Shown here piece after piece: positions 8,234 through 17,569 of a stretch of DNA of 64,000 nucleotides (the first letter of the stretch is position 1; every line of letters starts with the position of its first letter). A program made the position numbers and the translations under genes. The notes under the pieces were generated by a model. It was not told the DNA's origin. It saw nothing but the letters and a program-made list of their open reading frames with translations, and made no database searches. The stretch comes from Catenulispora sp. GP43. GTDB taxonomy: Bacteria; Actinomycetota; Actinomycetes; Streptomycetales; Catenulisporaceae. The DNA lies in the NCBI RefSeq assembly GCF_041260665.1, contig NZ_JBGCCT010000002.1, positions 434,001 to 498,000 on the forward strand, in the 5' to 3' direction.

Positions 8234-9766
8234 TCAGTGCCTTCTGCCATGGCGGCCATGACGGCGCCGGCGCTGCTCCTCATAGGCGCGATACTCGGGA
8301 TCCCAGTCGTCCGGGTGGACCGCGTCCATGACGTGGCCGATGGCGGAGTACCGCGTATCCTCGCGGATCTCTCGAGTCGGCCGGTAGTCAGAGCGGCTCT
8401 GCCGGTCGGCGGCCGAACTGTAGTCACTCAGGTCCAAAGGATGCGAGTCGATCAGCCTTCTGCCATCGGGGCCGCGGACCTGGTAGTCCATGGAGTCGTA
8501 GACGTCGTACCCCCGGCCGCTCGCACCGCTGCCGGTCAGGCCCGCACCGGTCACCGTCAGACCCAGGAACTCCGTGGCTTCGGGGACCGAGTCCTCATAC
8601 CTCTTGTGGTCGAGGTTCGTCGCCTGCGAGCCGGGCGTGAGATTGCTCGCCCGTTGCGTCTGGCCCTCCAGCCCATCGCCCAGAGCGTAGGCCGCGCCGG
8701 TGTGCAGATGAGCCGCCGTACCTCTCGGCGTCCTGCCCGCGCTTGTCAGAATATCCCTTGCGGAATTGCGCCCCATCACCGCGTTCTGGCCGATGGCCCG
8801 GCGACCGGGCGGGTTCTGTTCCATGGTTTCAGGGGTCACGTAATTGGCGTCGTAGCGGTCGTAGTCGGTGGCGCCGTAGTAGTCGTCAGAGCGCGGGCTG
8901 GATCCGCTGGAGCTGGGGGCGGGAACGTAGGAGGTGGTGGCGCGCGCGTCCTCGTAGTCGTAGTCATAGGAGCGAGAACGATGACGGTAGCTGCGCTCCT
9001 CCTCCTCATCGCGCGGGCTGTTGGAACGACGCCGCCCCGAGCTGCGCGTGCGCTGAACGGTGGCCGATTCCCCGCCGGCTGCCGCAGCGCCCTGCCCCGC
9101 GGCCCGCTGCGCGACGACCGACGGGGCGACCTCGGCCCCGCCGGCGGCCGCGGCGCCGTCGTTCTCGGCCTCCCGCTCGCTGTGCTGGCCCGGGTCGGTG
9201 ACGGGGATCCCGGAGGCGCCGGCGGTGCCCGTCTCGGCGATCCCCCTGGTGTTCTTGTCGAGATGCCCGTATTCGTGGAAGGCGGTGGCCGTGTCGTTCT
9301 CGACGCCCGCACCGAAGAAGATGTGCTCGCCGACGGTCATGGCCTCGGCACCGAACGCCGCGACCGCGCGCTGCGCGAGCTGGCCGGTGTGCACGCGCCC
9401 CCGGGACAGGCGGTTGTTCTGATAGAACGACTCAGCCTTCTTGAGCGTCCCGCTCTCGATCGACCGGCTGGCGGAGGCCATGGCGGCCTTGAGGATGTCC
9501 GCCGGCGACTCGGCGTTCTCGGTCTCGACGGCCACGCGGCGCTGGACGGAGCCATGGCCGCAGTCGGCGCCGTGAACGTGCTCCTCCCGGCCGAGCATGC
9601 CGGACATGACCTGATTGCCGACGGCGCGCTGAAGCGTCAGGACGGCGGCGGGAGTCATCGGCCCGCCGACCGCGGCGGCCGGGGACAGCACGGACGGCCG
9701 CGGTGCCTTGGCCGGTCCGCCGCCCTTTCCGTCCTTGCTCGCGGGCAACTTTTCCGGTGTGTGCAT
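8234..9766 (-). CDS. DUF4157 protein, possible contractile-injection-system-type effector
   Basis: 510 residues from the ATG at 9766 (the frame is open further upstream but has no conserved sequence). An N-terminal block (VLTLQRAVGNQ, residues ~43-52) and the DUF4157 core (RVHTGQLAQRAVAAFGAEA, residues 124-142, then FHEYGH at 163-168) are clear; the HExxH-like motif suggests a zinc metallopeptidase fold. Proteins with this core are often linked to extracellular contractile injection systems as cargo. A charged Arg/Ser/Tyr-rich linker (~240-300) precedes a C-terminal ~170-residue region with NLTPGSQATNLDHKRYED, which I cannot assign; its pattern recalls toxin nuclease tips but no catalytic set is certain. 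No injection-system structural genes lie in the window. Confidence 0.75.
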   Translation of the reverse strand: MHTPEKLPASKDGKGGGPAKAPRPSVLSPAAAVGGPMTPAAVLTLQRAVGNQVMSGMLGREEHVHGADCGHGSVQRRVAVETENAESPADILKAAMASASRSIESGTLKKAESFYQNNRLSRGRVHTGQLAQRAVAAFGAEAMTVGEHIFFGAGVENDTATAFHEYGHLDKNTRGIAETGTAGASGIPVTDPGQHSEREAENDGAAAAGGAEVAPSVVAQRAAGQGAAAAGGESATVQRTRSSGRRRSNSPRDEEEERSYRHRSRSYDYDYEDARATTSYVPAPSSSGSSPRSDDYYGATDYDRYDANYVTPETMEQNPPGRRAIGQNAVMGRNSARDILTSAGRTPRGTAAHLHTGAAYALGDGLEGQTQRASNLTPGSQATNLDHKRYEDSVPEATEFLGLTVTGAGLTGSGASGRGYDVYDSMDYQVRGPDGRRLIDSHPLDLSDYSSAADRQSRSDYRPTREIREDTRYSAIGHVMDAVHPDDWDPEYRAYEEQRRRRHGRHGRRH

Positions 9767-9941
9767 GGGTCCCGCCTTCGCAGGGGTACAGAGGACATTC
9801 AATCCACCATTGATAGCGTGATCGCGGCGATCCCGGCAGACGGCTCCCGGGCATCGATGACTGCCCGTAGGGGCAACCGGGGCGGACAATAGGCTGTTTC
9901 CCACCCGACCATCGACGGTCCCACGTTCTAGACTCAGCCCC

Positions 9942-11765
9942 GTGGACAAGACTTTGGACGATTCGCTGGTCGGGCAGGTCCTCGACGAGCGCTACCGGGT
10001 CGACTCCCTGATCGCTCGCGGGGGCATGGCAACGGTCTACCTGGCTACCGACCGGCGGCTCGACCGCGTGGTCGCTCTGAAGGTCATGCATCCTGAGCTG
10101 GCGCGGCACGAGGAGTTCGTGTCGCGCTTCATCCGGGAGGCGAAGACCGCGGCGCGCCTGACGCACCCGAACATCGTGGCGGTGTTCGACCAGAGTGCCG
10201 ACGGCGGGCACGTGTATCTGGTCATGGAGTTCGTCGACGGCCAGACGCTGCGCGAGCTGCTGTCCGACCGGGGCCGCTGCACGCCGCGCGAGGCGCTGGA
10301 GATCCTCGGGCCGGTGCTGTCGGCGCTGGGCGCCGCGCACCGCGCCGGGATGGTGCACCGGGACGTCAAACCGGAGAACGTGCTGATCGGCAAGGAGGGG
10401 ACCTACGCGCACGCGGTGAAGGTCGCCGACTTCGGGCTGGCCCGCTCGGCCGCCGCCGGGGCCACGGTGTCGCTGGCCGGGATGATCGTCGGCACCGCCT
10501 CGTACCTGGCTCCCGAGCAGGTCAAGTCCGGGATCTGCGACGCCCGCTCGGACGTGTACTCCGCCGGGATCGTGCTCTACGAGATGCTCACCGGCGCCAA
10601 GCCCTTCGTCGCCGACTCCCCGATCCAGGTCGCCTACCGGCACGTGCACGACGACGTGCCGAGCCCGTCGGCCGCCGTGCCCGGCCTGGACCCGGCGCTG
10701 GACGCGCTGGTGGCCCGGGCCACGGCCCGGGAGCCCGGGCTGCGGCCCGCCGACGCCAACGTCCTGCACGCCGAGGTGATGCGCACCATCGGCAGCCTGC
10801 CGGACGCGGCGCTGGACTTCGGCGCGATCATGGAGGAATCCGACCCCGACAACACCGCGACCGCGGAGTTCGCCGCGATGTCCGGCCAGCGCCACTTCGC
10901 GCGGACCCGGGTGATGCCGGCGCCGGAGCACACCCGGGCCGTGCCGCCGCCCCCGCCGCTGCCGACCAACCCGACCCGGGTGGACCACGCGGCCCGGGCC
11001 ACCAAACCCGGCGGCAAGCAGGTCTACAAGGCGCGCACGTCCCCGAACCAGCCGCGCCAACTGGTCCCGGCCGACCAGCGGTGGCGGCCCCGGCGCGGGC
11101 ACTACGCGCTGGCGGTGATCCTGGTCGTGGCGCTGATCCTGGGGATCGCGGCGTGGTGGACGGCCAGCGGGCAGTTCCGCTCCATGCCCTCGGTGATCCG
11201 GCAGACCCAGGACGCCGCGCTCGCGGAGCTGACGCGCGACGGGCTGCACGCGGACGTGCTGTCCGACTACAGCGACAGTGTGCCCTCCGGGCAGGTGATC
11301 ACCTCCTCACCGGATCCGTCCGGCAAGGTGAAAAGGGGCGGCGACGTCCGGATCACGGTGTCCAAGGGCCCCAGGCCGGTCTCGGTGCCGGACGAGGCCG
11401 GTCAGGACCCTGATTCGGCCACCCAGGCGCTGCGGACCGCCGGGTTCCAGGTGGTGATCGCGCCGGACCAGGTCTTCTCCGAGACCGTGGCCAGCGGCTC
11501 GGTGGTGGCGGTGACGCCCCCCTCGGCCCAGCCCGGGGCCACGGTGACGCTCACCATCTCCAAGGGCGCGCAGACCTTCCCGGTACCCGACGTGACCGGA
11601 CTTTCGGAGGACGAGGCCAAAGCGAAGCTGGCGGCCGCGGGGTTCGACAACGTAGAAGTCAATAAGTGGTTTTTCGGCGACACCGTTCATTCGCAGCAGC
11701 CTGAGGCGGGGAAATATGCGCGGCACAAAGACCCCGTGGCGCTGTTCGAGAACCCCCTGCCCTGA
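9942..11765 (+). CDS. PknB-type Ser/Thr protein kinase with PASTA repeats
   Basis: 607 residues, GTG start. Cytoplasmic kinase domain ~1-285: glycine loop (RGGMATVYLATD), ATP lysine 47 (VALKVMH), HRDVKPEN, DFGLA and GTASYLAPEQ are all intact. A Pro-rich linker leads to one membrane helix at ~387-407 (YALAVILVVALILGIAAWW), then three extracellular PASTA repeats to the C-terminus, which in PknB/StkP kinases sense peptidoglycan fragments or lipid II. It is divergent from the DUF4157 gene (176 bp between) and upstream of a PP2C/SpoIIE phosphatase gene. Substrates are not known; the gene is not in the classical division-cluster setting, so it is a paralogue rather than PknB itself. Confidence 0.92.
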   Translation: MDKTLDDSLVGQVLDERYRVDSLIARGGMATVYLATDRRLDRVVALKVMHPELARHEEFVSRFIREAKTAARLTHPNIVAVFDQSADGGHVYLVMEFVDGQTLRELLSDRGRCTPREALEILGPVLSALGAAHRAGMVHRDVKPENVLIGKEGTYAHAVKVADFGLARSAAAGATVSLAGMIVGTASYLAPEQVKSGICDARSDVYSAGIVLYEMLTGAKPFVADSPIQVAYRHVHDDVPSPSAAVPGLDPALDALVARATAREPGLRPADANVLHAEVMRTIGSLPDAALDFGAIMEESDPDNTATAEFAAMSGQRHFARTRVMPAPEHTRAVPPPPPLPTNPTRVDHAARATKPGGKQVYKARTSPNQPRQLVPADQRWRPRRGHYALAVILVVALILGIAAWWTASGQFRSMPSVIRQTQDAALAELTRDGLHADVLSDYSDSVPSGQVITSSPDPSGKVKRGGDVRITVSKGPRPVSVPDEAGQDPDSATQALRTAGFQVVIAPDQVFSETVASGSVVAVTPPSAQPGATVTLTISKGAQTFPVPDVTGLSEDEAKAKLAAAGFDNVEVNKWFFGDTVHSQQPEAGKYARHKDPVALFENPLP

Positions 11766-12003
11766 GACGGGAGCGCGCCCGATCGCCGTGCTCCCCCCGC
11801 GTCACCTGCGAGGACGAAGACTTCTGCGATTCGGCGCGTTCCCCTTAGGGAGACCTCCATACTCGACAGTGTCCACCCGGTGACGGAAGGTCAGCGATGG
11901 TCAGCGGCACGGCCGGGCGGGTATGGGGAAGAGTGGACGTGCGCGGAGCCGCTGTGGCGGACGGCGCACGGGTGGGCAGGCAGCGAGAGGGTGGGAGCAC
12001 GTA

Positions 12004-13854
12004 GTGGATAGGACGGTGGCGGGACAAGCCGCCACTCCCTTTTCCGTAACACCCGGCGCCCCGGAAGCGGGCCTGGTTGGAGCGGGAGGTGAGAAGCGCA
12101 CACCCCGGCACGCCGCACCGCCGCACGACTGGCACGACACCGCCGACTCGGTGCGCCTGCGACTGGCGCTGCTGAACCGGGCCAGCGAGGAGATCGGCAC
12201 GACCCTGGACTTAGTGCGCACCGCCGAGGAACTGGTCGCGATCGCCATCCCGGACTTCGCCGACACCACGTGGGTGCTGTTGCAGGAGCGGGTCGCCACC
12301 CACCACGAGATCCCGGCGCCGTTCAAGGATGGCGGGGCGCGGGTGCGCCGGCTGGCCCTGGGGGTATCGGAGAAGGACCCGCTGCCGGTGGAGTTCTGGT
12401 TGTCCACACTGCCGATCGGGGAGACCGCGGTGTGCCCGCCGGCCTCGCCGTTCGCCCGGTGCATGGCCGAGCGGCGCTCGCTGTTCTTCCCGGTGGTCCC
12501 CGACGACCTGGCCGGGCGCACCGCCGAGGAGTTCGGGCGGCCGGACTTCTACCGGGCCATGGCCGGGCGCTCGCTGCTTCTCAGTCCTCTGATGGCGCGC
12601 GGCCGGGTGCTGGGGCTGCTGGCGTTCAACCGCGACCCGGCCGAGCGCGCCGAATTCTGCGGCCGGGACGTGGAGCTGGCGGACAACCTGGCGCGGCGCA
12701 CGGCGCTGTGCATCGACAACGCGCGGCTGTACAACCTGGAGAAGTCGCAGGCGCTGACGCTCCAGAGCTCGCTGCTCCCCAAGCGCGTGCAGCCGCCGCC
12801 CGGCATGGAGGTGGCGCACCGCTACGTCCCCGGCAGCGACGTCGCGGAGGTCGGCGGCGACTGGTTCGACGTGATCCCGCTGACCGGCGGCCGGGTGGCG
12901 CTGGTGGTCGGGGACGTGATGGGGCACGGGATGCAGGCCGCCACGGTGATGGGCCAGCTGCGCACCGCGGTGCGGACACTGGCCCGCCTGGAGCTGCCGG
13001 TCACCGAGCTGATGGGGCACCTGGACGCCCTGCTGCCGGACATGGCGGACAGCTACCTGTTCGCCACGTGCATCATCGCGGTGCACGACCCGGAGGCGCG
13101 CACGTGCGAGATCGTGCGGGCCGGCCATGTACCGCCGGTGATCGTGGACCCGGACCCGTCGGTGAAGCCGCGGGTGGAGGACGTCCCGGCGAACCGGCCG
13201 CTGGGACTGGGATTCGTCTCGGACCCGTTCGAGTCCTGGACGCTGGACCTGCCGGAGGGCTCCCTGCTGGTGCTGTGCACGGACGGACTGGTGGAGTCGA
13301 AGAACCGCGACATCGGAGACGGATTACATCTGTTGCTGGAGAACCTGGGCGATCCCGAGGCGGGTCTGGAAGAGATCTGCGACACCCTGACCCGCACCCT
13401 GGTGCTGGAGGGCGACCGCGACGACCTGGCGCTGCTGGTGGCCCGGATCGGGCGCGCGCCGTCGCGCTCGGCGTCGTGGGAGCTGCCGGCGGAGTCGTAC
13501 GCGGTGCGCGAGGCCCGGCACTTCGTACGGCAGCAGGCGGGATCGTGGGGGCTGCCGGAGGACACCGTGGACACGGCGGAGCTGCTGGTCAGCGAGCTGG
13601 CGACGAACGCGGTGCGGCACGCGGCCGGACCCGGGCCGATAGAGATCCGGCTGTCCTACGACGAGCGGCTGACGTGCGAGGTCGCCGACCAGGTCGGGGC
13701 GGAGCCGCGGCCGGCGGCGCTGCCGGACGACCTGGAGGAGAGCGGGCGCGGGTTGTTCCTGGTCAGTGAGCTGTCGGCGGATTGGGGGTCGCGGCGGACT
13801 TCGACGGGCAAGGTTGTGTGGTTCGCATTGGAGGGGTTGGGCGTGGCGGCTTAG
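12004..13854 (+). CDS. GAF-SpoIIE phosphatase-HATPase regulator (RsbU/RsbW-like fusion)
   Basis: 616 residues from GTG 12004, chosen because GGGAG lies 6-10 bases before it; an ATG at 11923 would add 27 residues of low complexity. Domains: GAF-like sensor (~45-220, LLNRASEEIGTTLDLVRTAEELV), PP2C/SpoIIE phosphatase (~245-450, with GGDWFDVIPL, VGDVMGHG and LCTDGLVE providing the metal-binding aspartates), and a C-terminal anti-sigma-type ATPase (~485-612, SELATNAVRHA and GRGLFLV). Such proteins act in partner-switching control of sigma factors by dephosphorylating anti-anti-sigma proteins. No sigma or STAS gene is adjacent. It follows the PASTA kinase by 238 bp. Confidence 0.9.
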   Translation: MDRTVAGQAATPFSVTPGAPEAGLVGAGGEKRTPRHAAPPHDWHDTADSVRLRLALLNRASEEIGTTLDLVRTAEELVAIAIPDFADTTWVLLQERVATHHEIPAPFKDGGARVRRLALGVSEKDPLPVEFWLSTLPIGETAVCPPASPFARCMAERRSLFFPVVPDDLAGRTAEEFGRPDFYRAMAGRSLLLSPLMARGRVLGLLAFNRDPAERAEFCGRDVELADNLARRTALCIDNARLYNLEKSQALTLQSSLLPKRVQPPPGMEVAHRYVPGSDVAEVGGDWFDVIPLTGGRVALVVGDVMGHGMQAATVMGQLRTAVRTLARLELPVTELMGHLDALLPDMADSYLFATCIIAVHDPEARTCEIVRAGHVPPVIVDPDPSVKPRVEDVPANRPLGLGFVSDPFESWTLDLPEGSLLVLCTDGLVESKNRDIGDGLHLLLENLGDPEAGLEEICDTLTRTLVLEGDRDDLALLVARIGRAPSRSASWELPAESYAVREARHFVRQQAGSWGLPEDTVDTAELLVSELATNAVRHAAGPGPIEIRLSYDERLTCEVADQVGAEPRPAALPDDLEESGRGLFLVSELSADWGSRRTSTGKVVWFALEGLGVAA

Positions 13855-13856
13855 CG

Positions 13857-14852
13857 CTACAGCCCGCACCTCGCGAACAGCGCCTCGGCCTGATCCTGGC
13901 TGAGTTCCCGCACGAGCTCCACCGAAGCCCGCAGCGCCTCGTGCACGACCCCGTACATGTTCGCCGGGTTCCAGTTGATCGACATCCCCTTGGGCTCGAC
14001 CAGCAGGTACGGCAGGCCGTCCACCGTCGGCAGCTCGGACGGGGACGCCGAGCCGGGCATGATCAGCGCGCCCGGCAGGGTGAAGTTGAAGCGCAGGTGG
14101 TCGTGCATGTCCTGGTTCGCGTAGTCGTCCTCGGTGAGGTCGCGGTTGCGGGCGTAGCGGACCGCCGCCGGGTCGACGGGTTCGGCGTCGAGGTAGCCGG
14201 GGCCTGTGTGGCGCAGCAGTGCGTCCTGGAGCAGCGCGTAGCAGTGGTACAGGCGGTCGCGGACACCGATCATGCGGAACCGGAACGCGCGGCGGTTCTT
14301 CGTGTCCAGGACCAGCAGGTCCACGTCGTCGTGGAGGGTGAAGACCTCGCGCAGGAACCAGGGGACCAGGCCGGCGTCTTCGAGGTCGTCCAGGCGGGCC
14401 ATCAGGTCGGGGCGGGCGTGCCAGCGCTTGCGGGTGCCGACCGAGCGGCACAGCATCGTCATGGTCGCCATGAAGGTCAGTTCGCCGGCGCCGGTGATCA
14501 TGCGGTCGCCGCGGTTGCGGTCGTCGGCCAGGGCATCGAGCTGCTGGACGAACAGTTCCAGGGTCGCGTCGATGGCGGCTCCGGCGTCGGCGCCGCGTTC
14601 CACCAGCGTGCCGCACATCAGCGCCAGGACGGCGGTGTGGAACAGGTCGCCGCCCGGCATGAGGTTGCGCAGGGAGACGACGTTGGCCGTGAGTTCGGCG
14701 GGGTCCTGCGGCGCCATCAGCTCGGAGACCTCCACGCCGGCGTCCGGCGGCAGGTACAGGCCCTGGCCGTCGTCGATCGCCTCGATCTCCTGCGCGGTGG
14801 TCCGTCCCCGAACGAATTCGGCCAACGCTTCCAGCACTATGGATTCCCCCAC
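13857..14852 (-). CDS. Conserved hypothetical protein, unrecognised
   Basis: 331 residues from a GTG at 14852 (sequence VGESIVLEALAEF). The open frame extends to 15023 but the added part is Pro/Arg-rich and would run into the divergent exporter gene, so the shorter start is preferred. The protein looks soluble, with an acidic helical N-terminal half and a C-terminal half with FVPW-, LLVLDTKNRRAFRF-, HCYALLQDALL- and FTLPGALIMPG-type segments. I see no signal peptide, membrane helix or catalytic motif. Only 2 bp separate its stop from that of the convergent SpoIIE-type gene. Confidence 0.6.
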   Translation of the reverse strand: MGESIVLEALAEFVRGRTTAQEIEAIDDGQGLYLPPDAGVEVSELMAPQDPAELTANVVSLRNLMPGGDLFHTAVLALMCGTLVERGADAGAAIDATLELFVQQLDALADDRNRGDRMITGAGELTFMATMTMLCRSVGTRKRWHARPDLMARLDDLEDAGLVPWFLREVFTLHDDVDLLVLDTKNRRAFRFRMIGVRDRLYHCYALLQDALLRHTGPGYLDAEPVDPAAVRYARNRDLTEDDYANQDMHDHLRFNFTLPGALIMPGSASPSELPTVDGLPYLLVEPKGMSINWNPANMYGVVHEALRASVELVRELSQDQAEALFARCGL

Positions 14853-15007
14853 CTTCGCATCCAGGTTCGAACGGCAACTGTACCAAGGTGCTGCTATGGC
14901 CTGGGGGCGAACGGCCGGGCGCGGGGATGGAGGCCCGGCGGCCGGCGGGCTCCGAGGTCGATCGAATATAAATCCGTCATTCGGCAAATTTATGAGAGAC
15001 TGCCGGC

Positions 15008-16024
15008 GTGACCATCGAAGCACCCACCCCCGAATCGGCGCTCAGCGCGCGCCCGCCGGCCACCGACCGCAACACGCTGCCGCGCCGATCGGGACTGCTG
15101 GCGACCGCCGGCCTGCTGGCCACAACAGCGGTGTGGGGCTCGACCTTCCTGGTGGTGAAGGACGCCATCGCCGCGGTGCCGGTGCTGGACTTCCTCGGGC
15201 TGCGGTTCGCGGTGGCGTGCGCGGCGATGCTCGCGGTGCGGCCGCGGGCGCTGGCAGCGCTGGGGCGGGCCGGCTGGCGACACGGGGTGCTGCTCGGTCT
15301 GGTGCTGGCGGCCGGGTACGTGGCGCAGACGTTCGGGCTGCAGACCGCCTCGGCGTCGGTGTCGGGGTTCATCACCGGGCTGTTCGTGGTGTTCACGCCG
15401 CTGATCGGCGGGGTGGTGCTGCGGCGGCGGTTGCCGGGGGCGGTGTGGGTGGCGGTGGTGCTGGCGACGGTCGGGCTCGGGCTGATCTCGCTGCACGGGC
15501 TGTCGATGGGACGCGGGGAGCTGCTGACGGTCGTCGGCGCGTTCTTCTTCGCGGTGCACATCGTGGGCCTGGGCGAATGGTCTCACCGGCACGACGCGTA
15601 CGCGCTGGCGGTGGTGCAGATCGGGACGGTCGCGGCGGTCTGCCTGCTGCTCGCGCCGGCCGCGCACGCGGGCCACCCCGGCATCACGCTGCCCCCGGAC
15701 ACCGCGGGCTGGGCCTCGATCGCGGTGACGGCGCTGCTCGGGACGGCGGCGGGCTTCTTCCTGCAGACCTGGTCGCAGGCCCGGATGCCGGCCACGCGGG
15801 CCGCGGTCGTGCTGACCATGGAACCGGTCTTCGCGGGAGTGGCCGGGGTGCTGGCCGGGGAGACGCTGGCGGTGCGCGGCTGGATCGGGGCGGCGATGGT
15901 GCTGGCGGCGATGTACGCGGTGGAGTTGGGTCCGCGCTGGGGGAAGAAGGCGAAGGAGCGGCCCGGGGTCGCGAACCAGGCGCCGGGGCCGTCGCCGGAA
16001 CTCGCGGCCGCGCTCGAGCCCTGA
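15008..16024 (+). CDS. EamA-family (DMT superfamily) metabolite exporter
   Basis: 338 residues, GTG start, with ten hydrophobic segments arranged as two EamA repeats (first beginning TAVWGSTFLVVKDAI, second near GELLTVVGAFFFAVHIVGLGEW). C-terminal tail is polar. Family members export amino acids or other small metabolites; the substrate cannot be read from sequence. It is transcribed divergently from the unrecognised gene at 13857-14852; the shared 155-bp gap holds a short AT-rich patch (ATATAAAT, AAATTTAT near 14965-14994) that could supply promoter elements. Confidence 0.85.
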   Translation: MTIEAPTPESALSARPPATDRNTLPRRSGLLATAGLLATTAVWGSTFLVVKDAIAAVPVLDFLGLRFAVACAAMLAVRPRALAALGRAGWRHGVLLGLVLAAGYVAQTFGLQTASASVSGFITGLFVVFTPLIGGVVLRRRLPGAVWVAVVLATVGLGLISLHGLSMGRGELLTVVGAFFFAVHIVGLGEWSHRHDAYALAVVQIGTVAAVCLLLAPAAHAGHPGITLPPDTAGWASIAVTALLGTAAGFFLQTWSQARMPATRAAVVLTMEPVFAGVAGVLAGETLAVRGWIGAAMVLAAMYAVELGPRWGKKAKERPGVANQAPGPSPELAAALEP

Positions 16025-16180
16025 CCGGTACCTCAGCCGGTCAGCCCGGACACCGCCTCACCATCCCGGCGGCGTACTCAGCCCCGTCGCCATCCCCTGG
16101 TTCCGGCACGGCGGCCGACGCGGGAGCGTCAGCCGCCGTCACGCCGAGGACAAGCCGAGGACACGCTCGCGCGCCGCGGA

Positions 16181-16801
16181 TCAGTCCTCGGACTCGTCCG
16201 AGTCGTCGGTCTTGCCGGAGTCGGTGCCCTTGCCGGTCCCCTTGTCCGTGCCCTTGTCGATGCCCTTGTCGGTGCCGTCGACGTCCTGGTCCTGGTCGCC
16301 CTGGCCGACCGAGTCCACCTCGACCTCGAGCCCGAGCCGCTCGGCCAGCCAGCCGTGGAAGCCGATCGAGGCCTGCACCCAGTTCATGACGCTGGAGACG
16401 AAGTAGTCGACGTTCACGCCCTGCGGCACGACCATCTGCGCCTCGCCGACGAGCCGCAGCACACCCTCCTCGTTGGTGTGGGTGTACACCTTCGGCCACA
16501 GCGAGTCCCGGTTCCACTCGTCGATGACGTCGAGCAGTTCCTGCTTCTCCTCCAGCGGGTACGCGCGCTCGTAGAAGGCGCGCACCGCGAAGAGCTCCTT
16601 GTTGTCCCCGCGGAACATCGCGTAGACGCGGAAGCCCGGCCAGGAGGCGACGATGTCGCCCTCCTCATCGGTGCCGTACTTGATCCCCACCTGCTCGAAC
16701 AGGTCGCCGATCAGGTTCGCGTCCGGCTTGATGATCGGCGGCGGGCCCTGCGGCGGCTGCTGCGGGCCGAAGTTCGGGATGGCTCCCGGGTCGATGGTCA
16801 T
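16181..16801 (-). CDS. YbjN-domain protein (type III secretion chaperone-like fold)
   Basis: 206 residues. A Pro/Gln N-terminus is followed by the YbjN fold at ~28-150 (IGDLFEQVGIKYGTDEEGDIVASWPGF, FYERAYPLEEKQELLDVIDEWN, EEGVLRLVGEAQMVVPQGVN). The last ~35 residues are an Asp/Lys/Gly/Thr repeat (DKGTDKGTGKG) made by 12-bp DNA repeats, probably disordered. Actinobacterial YbjN proteins are common and of unknown function. Monocistronic here; ~160 bp gaps on both sides contain no gene. Confidence 0.82.
   Translation of the reverse strand: MTIDPGAIPNFGPQQPPQGPPPIIKPDANLIGDLFEQVGIKYGTDEEGDIVASWPGFRVYAMFRGDNKELFAVRAFYERAYPLEEKQELLDVIDEWNRDSLWPKVYTHTNEEGVLRLVGEAQMVVPQGVNVDYFVSSVMNWVQASIGFHGWLAERLGLEVEVDSVGQGDQDQDVDGTDKGIDKGTDKGTGKGTDSGKTDDSDESED
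16230..16277. repeat. 12-bp tandem repeat, 4 units, at the 3' end of the YbjN gene
   Basis: Four units of TTG(T/C)C(G/C)(G/A)TGCCC type encode the Gly-Thr-Asp-Lys repeat in the C-terminal tail. Confidence 0.85.
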
Positions 16802-16964
16802 GCGTTGTCCTCAGCGGCAGATTCAGAAGTTGGCTCTTCCATCCTGTCATCACCCGGCCGCCAGGCTGTACTCCAGACGGCACGCGTCGGATGCGGCGCC
16901 ACTGGAGCATTGTGGCCGAGACGGAGCCGGGATCGCCCGGATGTCGGCCGATGTTCACGCAAAG

Positions 16965-17498
16965 CTAGCCTTCGTCGCCGCCCTCGGCCCCCAGCCCCGA
17001 CCCCGCGAACAGGTACTCCACCAGCTTCGCCAGCGCCGGCAGCGCCGCGGCCACCACCTCCTGCTCGGGCACCTCCAGCCGCTCCAGCGCGGCGCCGATG
17101 CGCCGCTGGTGCGCGGCCTGCCAGTCGGCGAGCTGGCGGCGGCCGGCCTCGGTGAGCTCCACCACCGCCACCCGGCGATCGTCCGCGTGCGTCCCGCGCA
17201 CCACCAGGCCGGCGGTCATCAGCTGGCCGATCAGGCCGCTGACCGTTGAGGTGGACAGGCGCTGGCGCGCGGCCAGATCGCCCACGCGGGCCGGGGAGCG
17301 GTCGCTGAGCGCCTGCATCAGCTCGATCTGCGCCATCGGCAGCGCCTCCCACGGGTACTCCGTGCGGATCGAGGTGCGCAGCGCGCGCCGCAGCCGCGTC
17401 ACCACGTCGGTGAGCTGCTGAGCGGTCGCGTCGGACGGCGCGGACGGTGCTGACGGCTCGGGCGTGGCGGGCGTCGCGGGGGTCTCCTGCGTAGGCAT
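16965..17498 (-). CDS. MarR-family transcriptional regulator
   Basis: 177 residues. A Thr/Pro/Ala N-terminal extension (~30 residues) precedes a winged helix: RVGDLAARQRLSTSTVSGLIGQLMTAGLVVRGTHADDRRVAVVELTEAG, with the wing DDRR typical of MarR. It is divergent from an MFS transporter gene, and two palindromes in the 114-bp gap are the likely operator. By analogy it represses the transporter and itself until a small aromatic or drug-like ligand binds. Confidence 0.88.
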   Translation of the reverse strand: MPTQETPATPATPEPSAPSAPSDATAQQLTDVVTRLRRALRTSIRTEYPWEALPMAQIELMQALSDRSPARVGDLAARQRLSTSTVSGLIGQLMTAGLVVRGTHADDRRVAVVELTEAGRRQLADWQAAHQRRIGAALERLEVPEQEVVAAALPALAKLVEYLFAGSGLGAEGGDEG

Positions 17499-17569
17499 GT
17501 CCAGACCTTAGAAGACCGGGGCCCGGTTACGCCCGCCCCTCCGCGGGGTTGAGACACAGTGTCGGCGTT

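Noticed and set aside
12004-13854. Assigning the phosphatase as the PstP partner of the PASTA kinase
   Set aside because: PstP is a PPM phosphatase with a membrane anchor and different motifs; this is a SpoIIE-type protein with GAF and HATPase domains.
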